Origin: Kiritimatiellia bacterium
GTDB lineage: Bacteria; Verrucomicrobiota; Kiritimatiellia; RFP12; UBA1067
Assembly (NCBI GenBank): GCA_017646325.1
Contig: JAGCMU010000031.1
Location: forward strand, 1-33,728
Direction: 5' to 3'
DNA length: 33,728 nucleotides
The translations under genes and the position numbers were made by a program. Shown one piece after another: positions 7,849 to 18,905 of the stretch (positions are counted from its first letter, which is position 1; each line of letters opens with the position of its first letter). The notes under the pieces are model-generated. The model saw only the letters and a program-made list of their open reading frames with translations, had not been told where the DNA came from and did not search any database.

Positions 7849-9489
7849 TCACTTCCTAAGTTCCACTTGCTGTGCAACAAGACTCCCACCGCCGTAAATC
7901 TCACGCAAGCGCGGTTTTTCAATCTTTCCTGTAGGGTTGCGTGGAACAGAAGCAAAAATAATTTTACGCGGACGCTTATAACGCGGCAATTCCATACAAA
8001 AATCATTCACTTCTTCTTCCGTGAGACTCATCCCCTCTTTTACCTCGATGATGGCAGCTGCGATTTCGCCAAGACGGGCGTCGGGAAGCCCGATCACGGC
8101 AACGTCTTTAATGGCCGAGTTCGCACGGAGAAAATCTTCAATTTGAACGGGATAGAGATTTTCGCCGCCGCTGATGATAACATCCTTCTTGCGGTCAACA
8201 AGGTAGATAAATCCGTCGCGGATTTCCGCCATATCGCCCGTATAAAGCCATCCTTCGTCGTCAAGAATTTCCTTCGTCGCCTCTTCGTTTTTATAGTAGC
8301 AACGGAGGACGCCCGGGCCTTTCACCGCCAATTCGCCTACGCCGCCAGGAGCGACTTCCGTTCTGTCGGGGTTGACAATTTTTGCTTCCCAGCCATATCC
8401 TGGCACGCCGATTGCTCCGACATAATCGATATTTTCAACGCCAAGGTGAACGCATCCTGGCCCCGTTGACTCGGAAAGCCCGTAATTTGTATCGTATTGG
8501 TGATGAGGAAAAATTGCCTTCCAACGCTTTACCAAACTTGGAGGAACAGGTTGAGCTCCAATATGCATAAGGCGAAGCTGTTCTAATTTATAATCCTCGA
8601 GCTTTACATCTCCGCGGTCGATCGTGTCGAGGATATCTTGTGCCCAAGGCACCAAAAGCCATACGATAGAACATTTTTCTTCAGAAATTGCACGCAAAAT
8701 CCATTCAGGCTTGATCCCTTTCAAGAGAACAGCCTTGCCGCCCACGAGGAAACTTCCAAACCAATGCATCTTTGCGCCCGTGTGGTAAAGCGGCGGGATA
8801 CACAAGAAAACATCGTCCTTCGTTTGGCCGTGGTGATTTTGCTCGACCTTGCAGGAATGCATCAAACAATGGTGCTGAAGAACAATCGCTTTTGGAAAAC
8901 CCGTCGTGCCGGAGGAGAAGTAGATTGCAGCATCATCGTCTTCACTAATCTTGATTGACGGCTCGCGTGTCGAGCAATAAGACACGAGAGATTTGTACGA
9001 TGCGGAAAAGCTTGGACAATCGTCGCCCACATAAAGAGAGAATTTAACCTTTGGCATTCTATTGATGACTTGCTCGACTCTTCCTGTAAATTCAGGCCCG
9101 AACACCAAAACATCAACGTCTGCAAGGTCTACACAGTAGCGGATTTCTTCTGCCGTATAACGGAAATTGAGAGGGACTGCCAATGCTCCAGTTTTTAAAA
9201 TACCGAAATAAATAGGCAGCCATTCAATTGAGTTCATCAAAAGGATGCCTATCTTATCACCCTTTTTGATGTTTCTCGTCAAAAGAAAGTTTGCAAAGCG
9301 GTTTGCCTTTTGATCGAATTCCGCCCAAGTAATCTCACTGCGAAACGAATCGATGAGCGAAGTTTCAATCAATGAATATTCCTGCCAGGTCGTGTGGCTT
9401 TTTTCAAGTTCCTGCGGGTTTATTTCAACTAAAGCCGTATCATTCGGCCACTTGCTTGCATTCTGCGCAAGTATCTCCGTAATAATCAT
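7849..9489 (-). CDS. AMP-dependent acyl-CoA synthetase/ligase
   Basis: A 546-aa ANL-superfamily enzyme that adenylates a carboxylic acid and passes it to CoA or another thiol. Motifs in order: phosphate loop YFSSGTTGFPK (190-200), YGLSEST, GWLYTGDMAEI, hinge DRKKDVIISGGENLYP, and C-terminal catalytic Lys in PTGKIEK (~522). The architecture resembles medium/long-chain fatty-acid or crotonobetaine-type CoA ligases. A segment at ~24-50 before the usual SEITWAEFDQ start is extra. No transmembrane segment is seen. The gene lies 12 bp after the lipoprotein gene and its TGA is next to the KamA-like start. The acid substrate is not predictable; a lipid or envelope role is suggested only by the neighbours. 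Confidence 0.92.
   Translation of the reverse strand: MIITEILAQNASKWPNDTALVEINPQELEKSHTTWQEYSLIETSLIDSFRSEITWAEFDQKANRFANFLLTRNIKKGDKIGILLMNSIEWLPIYFGILKTGALAVPLNFRYTAEEIRYCVDLADVDVLVFGPEFTGRVEQVINRMPKVKFSLYVGDDCPSFSASYKSLVSYCSTREPSIKISEDDDAAIYFSSGTTGFPKAIVLQHHCLMHSCKVEQNHHGQTKDDVFLCIPPLYHTGAKMHWFGSFLVGGKAVLLKGIKPEWILRAISEEKCSIVWLLVPWAQDILDTIDRGDVKLEDYKLEQLRLMHIGAQPVPPSLVKRWKAIFPHHQYDTNYGLSESTGPGCVHLGVENIDYVGAIGVPGYGWEAKIVNPDRTEVAPGGVGELAVKGPGVLRCYYKNEEATKEILDDEGWLYTGDMAEIRDGFIYLVDRKKDVIISGGENLYPVQIEDFLRANSAIKDVAVIGLPDARLGEIAAAIIEVKEGMSLTEEEVNDFCMELPRYKRPRKIIFASVPRNPTGKIEKPRLREIYGGGSLVAQQVELRK
7852..7857 (-). promoter_or_regulatory. Shine-Dalgarno that decides the KamA-like start
   Basis: Minus-strand AGGAAG lies 8 nt before ATG 7843. 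The alternative GTG at 7852-7850 begins at the last base of this motif, so it cannot use it. The motif sits at the 3' end of the acyl-CoA synthetase gene. Confidence 0.7.
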
Positions 9490-9501
9490 TTGATTTTTCC
9501 C

Positions 9502-10188
9502 TTACTTTATTTGAGTGGAAAGAAACGCAGTCGCATCCGCCATCGTTTGCTCCGTCAACGAAGCCAAGGCCCAATTCTGCATAAAGTTGAATGTCGTTTC
9601 TTCGCTACCGGAAAGACCGATGAAAAAGAGCGGCGACCATACGGCGGCATCGTATTTCTGCTTGTAATCTTTCGTAAAAATCAAGCGTCCCGTTTTATTG
9701 TCGTAAACTTTCAATTTTGCCGACCAATTTTGAACTGCATATTCTGCAGAGAAAACGGAAGAAAGCATCCACATAAATTCGGCAAACGTTTCTCCGCTAC
9801 TTACAAAAGGACCTCCAAAAGCCACATCTACAGTATACTCTGCCGGGTCTTTACGAAGAATGTAACCGTTTTCTTCTAATATGTTCGAGGCCTTTTCCAA
9901 ATAAGCCTTTGTTATGTGAATACGAGGAATACGCATTTCGGTAGTTCTAACATCTCTTCCCATCGGACGATTCCTGCGTCCGTGACGGCCTCCGCCGACA
10001 AAGGAAGTTTCATATCCGTAAATCGGGATATACTCCGTCAATGTTGCTTCAAATCCGTTCAACTTTATAAATACGTCCCTGCCAGTCGGGGCGGGCGTCA
10101 TTTTGTAAGTTTGCATTTCGGCTTGATGCAAAACAAAGCATCCAGCGCAAAGAAATGCCAAAGCTATAGACATTATTATTTTTTTCAT
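9502..10188 (-). CDS. Putative lipoprotein of unknown function
   Basis: A 228-aa exported protein starting MKKIIMSIALAFLCAGC. The Cys after CAG is probably lipidated, although the -3 residue is Cys rather than the usual Leu/Val, so this is a relaxed lipobox. The mature part contains a Gly/Arg-rich patch (VGGGRHGRRNRP), a segment resembling small outer-membrane lipoproteins (FIKLNGFEATLTEYIP), and a C-terminal half with VKVYDNKTGRLIFTKDY-like strands. No catalytic motif is visible. An in-frame start at 10215 would overlap the gene upstream; ATG 10188 is preferred because AAGGAG lies about 9 nt upstream. It sits between the TPR membrane protein and the acyl-CoA synthetase, 16 and 12 bp away, so it is probably cotranscribed. 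I do not recognise the family. Confidence 0.75.
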   Translation of the reverse strand: MKKIIMSIALAFLCAGCFVLHQAEMQTYKMTPAPTGRDVFIKLNGFEATLTEYIPIYGYETSFVGGGRHGRRNRPMGRDVRTTEMRIPRIHITKAYLEKASNILEENGYILRKDPAEYTVDVAFGGPFVSSGETFAEFMWMLSSVFSAEYAVQNWSAKLKVYDNKTGRLIFTKDYKQKYDAAVWSPLFFIGLSGSEETTFNFMQNWALASLTEQTMADATAFLSTQIK

Positions 10189-10204
10189 TCGTCTTAACTC
10201 CTTT

Positions 10205-12058
10205 TTATTTATCAAATTTCATGGTCTTCATTTTCTTTTTGAGCCCCACGCCCATAAGAGATTGCCCAGACTCGATATAAACATCGGCAAGACCTTGCAC
10301 GTATGCCCGATCGCGCCACTTCGTAATCGTTGCGGCCTCTTCCGCCAATTGAACAGCCCTCTTGACATCGCGATTTGGGTTTTGTCTGCGGCACAACAAT
10401 TTTGCCGCGCGCAGCTTGAGAGACGGATCGTCAGGATGACGCTTTATCAAAACCTCCAATTGTCTTACGGCAATATCCTCATGGGAAGATGCGGCAGCGC
10501 ACTCGATTAATTCAAGGCGATGTTCGTCAAGCAACGGATCGAGCTTTACCGCCCGCGCAAATACAGATGCGGCAGCGTCAGGGCGGCCAAACTTTTTCAG
10601 GCATACTCCAAAATTATGAATGGCGGCAACATCTTGAGGGTAAATCAGCAAACGGTTTTCATAACAGCGAAGAGCACCGTTTACGTTGCCGATATTCAAT
10701 CTGCGCCTTCCTTCAAGATCAAGACCGTCTGCCAATGAGCGGAGAAGCGGATCTCTCGGATTCATTTGCGCTGCTTGAGCCCAACGCTCTACGGCATTTG
10801 AGGAAGAGCCTCTATCGGCATCGGCAAAGGCGAGGATGATGTCGCGTCTTGCGCATTGCACCTTGAAAATGCTGTTCGTCAAAACGTCATACACGCCTTG
10901 ATCGACATCTCCCTTAGTAAGCCATGTTGTAAAAGGAACAGAATATGGAGTTAAAGAAGAAACCGTTACAGGAGCAAAACGCCCCTTAACAGAATTGGAA
11001 AATGCCAAACGGGGAGCATTCAATGACGCCATAAAATCGCCTGAAGCACTCAATCCTACGAGGCCTGGCTCCACATCGTAATCTGTTCCCACATAACAGG
11101 CAAGGACTTCCGACGGAGACATCACGCCGGCAGATGCAAAGGCTTCAAACGTCTTTTGCTCTTCAAACAATTTCAAAATGTCGGCAAGATCGATGTTTTT
11201 ATCAGACCCCACAACGACATAATCATACAGCCCCGTACACCAGAAACGATAATGCTTGAAAACTTTTCTAAACTCGGCAAGAATTGTTTTAAGCCTTGCG
11301 CGGGAAAGAAGACGCGCATCAATGCGGTATGCGGCAGCGCCTCCGTCATTCAACCTTTCACGCACATCTTCCCAATCGCTTGCGTAAAACGTGTCGGAGC
11401 CAACGACCCAATCGACCACGGGAGCGACAAAAACGATATCAGCCTTTTCTTTCTTGTCAACAAGCTCCATCCCCGCTTCAACAAAAACATTAGTAAAAAG
11501 GAAAGACTCATCTCCCCAAACTGAAACTTTTTTCGCTTTTGGATTTTCAAAGAGTGCAATCAAAGGAATCAATTTACGTGTCTCGGAAAAACGCGATCCC
11601 GTATATACGACCCTGCCGTCCATCGTAATTACGCCGCCCAAATAATCTTCATCTTCGTAGTAAGCGATTTCATATCCGTCACGTTTTTCAGAGCGCTCAG
11701 GCTTTCCCTTCCCGAAGCAAGAATCCTTCGTTGCGATTCTCGCAAAGGCTTCAACACCTTCGCTGCCGGAAGGAGGAATGAATGCCGTCACAAACGTAAG
11801 CCCTAAATAAGAAGAAAACGATCTCGTCACGTTTTCCTGCAAATAAAGCCAACTGTGGGCTATTTTACCAGAAAACGCAATGCACAAAGCAGCATACGCC
11901 GCAACGGCAGAAATCGAAACGATTATGGAGCGTTTCTTGTTTTTCCTGAAAAGATAAACGGCATAAAAGATAAAGGCGACAAATAAAGCCGCACTTGCGA
12001 AAAGAGCGAGATACGCATAAAACGTATCTCCAGCATATTTAAAAATTCCCCAATTCAT
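10205..12058 (-). CDS. Membrane protein with degenerate spermidine-synthase-like domain and TPRs
   Basis: A 617-aa protein. Two N-terminal membrane helices (~13-36 and ~44-63) are followed by an extracytoplasmic or cytoplasmic body. Residues ~150-290 recall the C-terminal half of spermidine synthases (GSDTFYASDWEDVRERLNDG, then FRKVFKHYRFWCTGLYDYV and VVGS). The glycine-rich AdoMet loop is not visible where expected (VSVWGDESFLF), so methyl- or aminopropyl transfer looks doubtful. From ~430 to ~590 there are TPR-like helical pairs with NPRDP, YPQDV, DPLLD and HPDDP turns. ATG 12058 overlaps the kdtA TGA as ATGA and has GAGGTGG upstream; a longer frame to 12106 is rejected. The place after kdtA and before a lipoprotein hints at an envelope-linked scaffold, but this is inference. 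Confidence 0.75.
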   Translation of the reverse strand: MNWGIFKYAGDTFYAYLALFASAALFVAFIFYAVYLFRKNKKRSIIVSISAVAAYAALCIAFSGKIAHSWLYLQENVTRSFSSYLGLTFVTAFIPPSGSEGVEAFARIATKDSCFGKGKPERSEKRDGYEIAYYEDEDYLGGVITMDGRVVYTGSRFSETRKLIPLIALFENPKAKKVSVWGDESFLFTNVFVEAGMELVDKKEKADIVFVAPVVDWVVGSDTFYASDWEDVRERLNDGGAAAYRIDARLLSRARLKTILAEFRKVFKHYRFWCTGLYDYVVVGSDKNIDLADILKLFEEQKTFEAFASAGVMSPSEVLACYVGTDYDVEPGLVGLSASGDFMASLNAPRLAFSNSVKGRFAPVTVSSLTPYSVPFTTWLTKGDVDQGVYDVLTNSIFKVQCARRDIILAFADADRGSSSNAVERWAQAAQMNPRDPLLRSLADGLDLEGRRRLNIGNVNGALRCYENRLLIYPQDVAAIHNFGVCLKKFGRPDAAASVFARAVKLDPLLDEHRLELIECAAASSHEDIAVRQLEVLIKRHPDDPSLKLRAAKLLCRRQNPNRDVKRAVQLAEEAATITKWRDRAYVQGLADVYIESGQSLMGVGLKKKMKTMKFDK

Positions 12059-13350
12059 CCTACCACCTCTAATATCTCTTCGGCGCAACGCCCCACAACT
12101 CCGCAACGCTCCAACACCGCATTGCGCGCACGCTCGCCAAGTTGCAGGCGCTTTTCCTGATCTGCAAAGAGTGATTCAATATTTTCAAGCAATTCTTCTT
12201 CATCTTTGACTTGAACAATCGCACGAGCGGAAAGAAGATCGCTCATCACGGGACGGAAGTTTTCGGTATTGGGACCTACGAGCGTGGCAACGCCGCAAAG
12301 ACACGGTTCAATCATATTTTGCGATCCATGCTCGCAGAGGCTTTTCCCGACGAAAGCGACTGAAGAGATTCCGTAAAATCCCATCATTTCCCCGGTCGTA
12401 TCGGCAAGATAAACCTTTTTCTTGCCAGTATCGATCTGTTCTGTACGCGAACGGCGGACACAATCGAATCCAGCGTCGCAAATATTTTTTTCCACTGCAT
12501 CAGCCTTTTCGAAATGACGAGGGACTATCACCAATTTTACATCTTGATACTTGCTTTCGAGCTTGGAAAAAATTCTCAGCAATACTTCGTCTTCCCCTGG
12601 CCACATGCTCCCACCCAATAAAATACGCGATTTTTCCCCATCAGAAGAAACCCACTTTGCGACTTCTTCTTCCTTCGATTCGTTCCTCTTTGCAACATCA
12701 AACTTAAACGATCCTGTAACCTTCACATTCCCATTATCCGCTCCCGCGGCGACGAGACGGTCTGAGTCCAATTTCGATTGGGCAAAAATACGCGTGAAAG
12801 AGCGCAACACATCGCCGAAAAACCAACGCATCTTTTTGTAACGCGGAGCGCTCCTGTCGGAGACGCGGGCATTTATCAAAAAGAGCGGAACGCCACGTTT
12901 ATTCAACTGACGGATAAAATTAGGCCACAATTCCGATTCCGTCAAAATAACGGCGCGAGGATTAAACGTATCGACAGCACGCTTCACATAAAGCGGAAAA
13001 TCGAGAGGATTGTATATTAAAATATCATCATCCCCTACATATTTTTCAGCTTGTTTCCATCCCGTTGACGATGTTGTTGAAAAGAGAAACCGTATGGACG
13101 GATCTTTTTTGCGCAACTCATTCATCATCTGCGCGGCGACAAAAACTTCACCGACGGACACGGCATGAATCCACACTAAAGACTTCTCTTTTTCCGCAGG
13201 GATTTTTTCGATAACGTCTTGAGTATACTTCCCGAACCTATCCCCCATTCGCGCACGATAACCTCCACGGCGTTTCATACGCAAAAGGAACATAGGCATC
13301 ATCGCCGTATACGCTACGGCAAATAGGCAGTTATACAAAAGCCATTTCAT
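12055..13350 (-). CDS. waaA: 3-deoxy-D-manno-octulosonic acid (Kdo) transferase
   Basis: A 431-aa GT30 enzyme (E. coli WaaA is 425 aa) that moves Kdo from CMP-Kdo to lipid A at the inner face of the plasma membrane, so the organism makes LPS. An N-terminal anchor (LLYNCLFAVAYTAMMPMFLL) is followed by the acceptor-domain motif HAVSVGE (Glu68 is the likely catalytic base) and TESELWPNF. The donor domain shows LLGGSMWPGEDE, VIVPRHFEKAD and GSQNMIEPCLCG. The start at 13350 lies 18 bp after the gyrB stop with no strong Shine-Dalgarno, so it may depend on read-through translation. Its stop overlaps the next start as ATGA. Whether it adds one, two or more Kdo units cannot be told. Confidence 0.96.
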   Translation of the reverse strand: MKWLLYNCLFAVAYTAMMPMFLLRMKRRGGYRARMGDRFGKYTQDVIEKIPAEKEKSLVWIHAVSVGEVFVAAQMMNELRKKDPSIRFLFSTTSSTGWKQAEKYVGDDDILIYNPLDFPLYVKRAVDTFNPRAVILTESELWPNFIRQLNKRGVPLFLINARVSDRSAPRYKKMRWFFGDVLRSFTRIFAQSKLDSDRLVAAGADNGNVKVTGSFKFDVAKRNESKEEEVAKWVSSDGEKSRILLGGSMWPGEDEVLLRIFSKLESKYQDVKLVIVPRHFEKADAVEKNICDAGFDCVRRSRTEQIDTGKKKVYLADTTGEMMGFYGISSVAFVGKSLCEHGSQNMIEPCLCGVATLVGPNTENFRPVMSDLLSARAIVQVKDEEELLENIESLFADQEKRLQLGERARNAVLERCGVVGRCAEEILEVVG

Positions 13351-13368
13351 GCGGAAAAAAGAAGACGA

Positions 13369-15939
<2,571 letters not shown>

Positions 15940-15949
15940 TTAGAATTCC

Positions 15950-15978
15950 TTGACTTTTTTCTAAATTTTGTTTATTAT
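15950..15978 (+). promoter_or_regulatory. Sigma70-type promoter of the plus-strand four-gene unit
   Basis: TTGACT (15950-15955), 17-bp spacer, TATTAT (15973-15978): five of six matches in each box. It lies in the 172-bp divergent gap with gyrB. A small inverted repeat (CACGA at 15984-15988, TCGTG at 15996-16000) sits at the predicted start of transcription and could be an operator or a 5' hairpin. Confidence 0.7.
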
Positions 15979-16042
15979 TTTAACACGATAACACCTCGTG
16001 CAAATACTGTTTTAAGAACATAAAACATTATGGAGAGAAAAA

Positions 16043-17131
16043 ATGGAAATTACATCAATAGACTCAGCCAATCGCCAACCCGTAAAAATCGGGGTCATTG
16101 GTTTAGGCCGTTCTTTTTTTACTCGACACCTTCCTATTTTGCGCAAACTAAACGGATTTTTTAAATTAACCGCCATATGCGATATCGCAAAAGAACGCCG
16201 CACAATTGTAGAAAAAGAATTCCCGGACGTTCATACGTATCGCCAAATCAGCGATATGCTTGACGATCCGGATATTGACATCATCGACATCGCATTACCG
16301 ACGGCCGACCACGTGAGCGTCGCTATCGATTCGCTCAACAGAAACCGCTGGACCATGGTCGAAACACCAATCGCCACATCGATCGACGATTTAAACCGTG
16401 TACGGGCGGCAGCCGTAAAAAGCAGAAATAAATTACTCTTCTTCATGCCTGAAGTTTTCAGCCCAGACTTCTTGCTCGCAAAGCAGGTTATGGCAATGAA
16501 GGAAAGTCCTCTTGACGAGATCCACGAAATCTGTGTCCGCAACTACGATTATATCCGCCGCGACGATTGGCAAACGGTAAAACGCTGCGGAGGCGGCTCT
16601 TCCTGGTATCATGGGCCTGCCGCCGTTTTTCAGGCATACGATTTGTTGAAACCGTTCCCCCCTGCCCAGCTTTGGAGCGAACTCAAACGCGTAGCGTCTC
16701 TTGGAGATGCAGAAGATTTCACCCGCATCATTCTCCGTACGAGAACGCAATTGACCGCGCGCATTGAGATCAACGGAGGATACTTGGGCGAAAGAAAACC
16801 GTCTTTTTCCTTGACGGGATTGCGCGGCAACTTCTCTGTTTTCCCAGGCGAAAGCGAAGGTGTTATCAGGGCAATCGATCCGGAATTCAAATTCCCGCGC
16901 CGCCGCTCGAGCGTTCGCATGCCGCCTCTCGATGATATGCACGAACAATTCCCGATGGTAGACATTCCCGTCAAATTGAACAATGCAAATCTTGTCGGAG
17001 ACGAAGCGTTCTATCATGCGGTATACAATTCCGTATGCAAGGCCGTCCTCTTCCCCGTGTCATTTGAAGAGTACAACGAAGTCACCAGGTATTTGCAAAT
17101 AGCAAAGAATTCCTCTTCTTTCAGCAATTGA
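16043..17131 (+). CDS. Gfo/Idh/MocA-fold protein lacking the usual catalytic residues
   Basis: A 362-aa protein with the Rossmann domain of NAD(P)-dependent sugar oxidoreductases: KIGVIGLGRSFFTRHLP binds dinucleotide, and D73-D82 plus IALPTADH fit the fold. The family hallmark EKP is changed to ETP (Glu107-Thr108-Pro109), losing the Lys that assists hydride transfer. The later GG...D.G.H..D motif reads GGGSSWYHGPAAVFQAYD (183-200), with Ala where the catalytic His normally sits. It may bind NAD(P) or a sugar nucleotide without classic dehydrogenase activity, or use other residues. ATG 16043 has GGAGAG upstream. It heads a plus-strand unit with half a glycosyltransferase nine bp downstream, which points towards glycan or surface-sugar work. 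Confidence 0.85.
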   Translation: MEITSIDSANRQPVKIGVIGLGRSFFTRHLPILRKLNGFFKLTAICDIAKERRTIVEKEFPDVHTYRQISDMLDDPDIDIIDIALPTADHVSVAIDSLNRNRWTMVETPIATSIDDLNRVRAAAVKSRNKLLFFMPEVFSPDFLLAKQVMAMKESPLDEIHEICVRNYDYIRRDDWQTVKRCGGGSSWYHGPAAVFQAYDLLKPFPPAQLWSELKRVASLGDAEDFTRIILRTRTQLTARIEINGGYLGERKPSFSLTGLRGNFSVFPGESEGVIRAIDPEFKFPRRRSSVRMPPLDDMHEQFPMVDIPVKLNNANLVGDEAFYHAVYNSVCKAVLFPVSFEEYNEVTRYLQIAKNSSSFSN

Positions 17132-17140
17132 TCTTTTTCA

Positions 17141-17803
17141 ATGTCGGAGCGGCCTACAGTTTTAATAATTTCCTCAACACGTGTTCACGTAAACACTATG
17201 GAGATTTTGCGGATACAAGATACCGTATCCGCTCTTCTTGATTCAGGTTACGATGTCGATTTGCTGGTACCTCGGAAATCGGCACTGCTTTCTATGGCAA
17301 TACGCCCGGAAGCTCGTATAATCACTCCTTTCAAAACATTTTTCTCAAACGATCCGCCAGACAGGCCTTCTCTGCGCAGATGTCTTGTAAAGACCATCAT
17401 CTTCTTACACGCATACCATTTGCTGTCAAAAAAAGAATACGTCGCTTTGCATGGAATTGACGATGCCGCATCTATCGTCCAATCGCTCGATCGCATGACG
17501 ATACAAAAATATCCTTATATTGCAGAATATCTTCAGCCGTTCTCCCGTCACAAATACAAGTTGAATATTTTAGCTCCATTTTCCCGAATGAACGAGCGCT
17601 CTGCAATCCGCCATGCCTCGGCCGTGATTTTCCCTGACGCGGAAACAAAAGATGTTTTCAACGGAAAAATTCCACATGCGAGAGTTTCCGTGCTGCCTGA
17701 TCCGCACACGGATTTAGTTCCTGAAAAATTCACGTTCAAGGATTTTTCCATCGCTCTTATCAGAATTTACGACTATATCCTTCGTCCTAAGAAGAATGCT
17801 TGA
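17141..17803 (+). CDS. Stand-alone N-terminal half of a GT-B (GT4-like) glycosyltransferase
   Basis: A 220-aa protein that resembles only the acceptor-side Rossmann domain of GT4 enzymes. It opens PTVLIISSTRVHVNT, then has ALLDSGYDVDLLVP (as in L...GH.V.v), ALHGIDDAA (as in H.H....), and ends near SAIRHASAVIFPDAE and VSVLPDPHTDL (as in AD.vi..S and v.PNg.D). The donor-binding half with its E.FG..E motif is absent, and only 22 bp separate the stop from the next gene, so no remnant lies downstream. It may be a regulator or partner, or a relic. No Shine-Dalgarno is visible before ATG 17141, nine bp after the previous stop, so translation may be coupled. Function is inferred from fold only. Confidence 0.7.
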   Translation: MSERPTVLIISSTRVHVNTMEILRIQDTVSALLDSGYDVDLLVPRKSALLSMAIRPEARIITPFKTFFSNDPPDRPSLRRCLVKTIIFLHAYHLLSKKEYVALHGIDDAASIVQSLDRMTIQKYPYIAEYLQPFSRHKYKLNILAPFSRMNERSAIRHASAVIFPDAETKDVFNGKIPHARVSVLPDPHTDLVPEKFTFKDFSIALIRIYDYILRPKKNA

Positions 17804-17825
17804 ATGAAGGCAAAAGGACAAAAAA

Positions 17826-18905
17826 ATGAAATCAATTTTCCGTTCAATCAAAAAGATTTTACATTCTAAACAAAACCGTGCTTCTGCAAAAAAGAAGAAA
17901 AACAAAAAACTCACGTTTGCGCAAAAGCTGCGTAAAACAGCGAGATACTTTTCGCTCATCGTTTTTGCTCTGTGGCTTACTCTTTCTCTTGTCGGGAACT
18001 GGTATGTCCACCATCCGCAGCAATGGCTCAAAGACAACCGTTCGTTCTTGACCGCGCCGCTTGAATACTTTGGAAACCGTTTTGCAATCTTCTCCGACGC
18101 TATGGGCTTTATGGGGCACGACGCCGTTTACGAGTCCGACGAACCTGCACCTGAGGGGCAAGTGTTTTTTGCGGGCAAACCTGTACGCGTCGACAATCCC
18201 GCCCCTGATGACGTCATCGTCTTGAACCGCGACAACTTTGTAGTCGGATGGTCACCTAAAAACAAGTGTCCTTCGTGGGTCGCCTACCATGTAACAAAAG
18301 AATCTCGTCACGACGTTCAAGACCGTCCCAATTTCCAACGCGACAAAATGGCTCCTAATTGTCCGCCGGCAAACGCGCTTGCCCGTTCCGGCTACGACCG
18401 CGGACACATGGCCCCTAACCATGCCATCGTTTCCCGTTATGGCACAGACGCGCAAAAAATGACGTTTCTCATGAGTAATATCGCTCCGCAAAGACCTTCT
18501 CTCAACAGCGGAATATGGCGTGAGCTGGAACACCGTATTGCCAATTTCTGGACTGCCAGATACGGAGAAATCTGGGTTATCGTCGGAACAATCTTCAACC
18601 CTGAGATGAGACAAGTAATCGGCGGATCGGGAATAAGCGTTCCAGACTCGTTTTATATGCTCATTCTTGCGCAAGAAGGCGTAAATGTCCGATCTCTCGC
18701 CGTTGTAGTTCCACAGGAAATCCCATACAATGCTTTTCCGCTTCATTACATCGTGACGATCAACGAGCTTGAACAAATGACAGGATATGATTTCCTTTCA
18801 GATCTGCCAAACTTCATTGAGCGTCCTCTTGAAAGCGATCGCCCGACACGCCTTTGGCCAATCCGCTATCGCGACATCTTCAAACTTTTCTCATTGCGTT
18901 TTTAA
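17826..18905 (+). CDS. Membrane-anchored DNA/RNA non-specific endonuclease (NucA/DRGH type)
   Basis: A 359-aa beta-beta-alpha-metal nuclease. The N-terminus is very basic (KKKKNKK at 22-28), followed by a membrane helix at ~41-58, so the enzyme is probably tethered with its catalytic part outside the cytoplasm. The DRGH motif is YDRGHMAPNHA (190-200) with His194 as general base. Asn218 (MSNIAPQ) and Asn227 (LNSGIW) fit the metal-binding and conserved helix positions of Serratia/NucA nucleases. Family roles are degrading external nucleic acid for nutrients or defence, but a housekeeping function is equally possible. I see no immunity-gene candidate beside it. Its TAA overlaps the apbE ATG as TAATG. 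Confidence 0.92.
   Translation: MKSIFRSIKKILHSKQNRASAKKKKNKKLTFAQKLRKTARYFSLIVFALWLTLSLVGNWYVHHPQQWLKDNRSFLTAPLEYFGNRFAIFSDAMGFMGHDAVYESDEPAPEGQVFFAGKPVRVDNPAPDDVIVLNRDNFVVGWSPKNKCPSWVAYHVTKESRHDVQDRPNFQRDKMAPNCPPANALARSGYDRGHMAPNHAIVSRYGTDAQKMTFLMSNIAPQRPSLNSGIWRELEHRIANFWTARYGEIWVIVGTIFNPEMRQVIGGSGISVPDSFYMLILAQEGVNVRSLAVVVPQEIPYNAFPLHYIVTINELEQMTGYDFLSDLPNFIERPLESDRPTRLWPIRYRDIFKLFSLRF

Noticed and set aside
7843-7852. GTG 7852 as the start of the KamA-like gene.
   Set aside because: The only good Shine-Dalgarno overlaps this GTG and has ideal spacing to ATG 7843.
16433-17017. A 194-codon minus-strand frame inside the Gfo/Idh/MocA-like gene.
   Set aside because: It lies antisense to a frame with a clear Rossmann motif and has no family match by eye.
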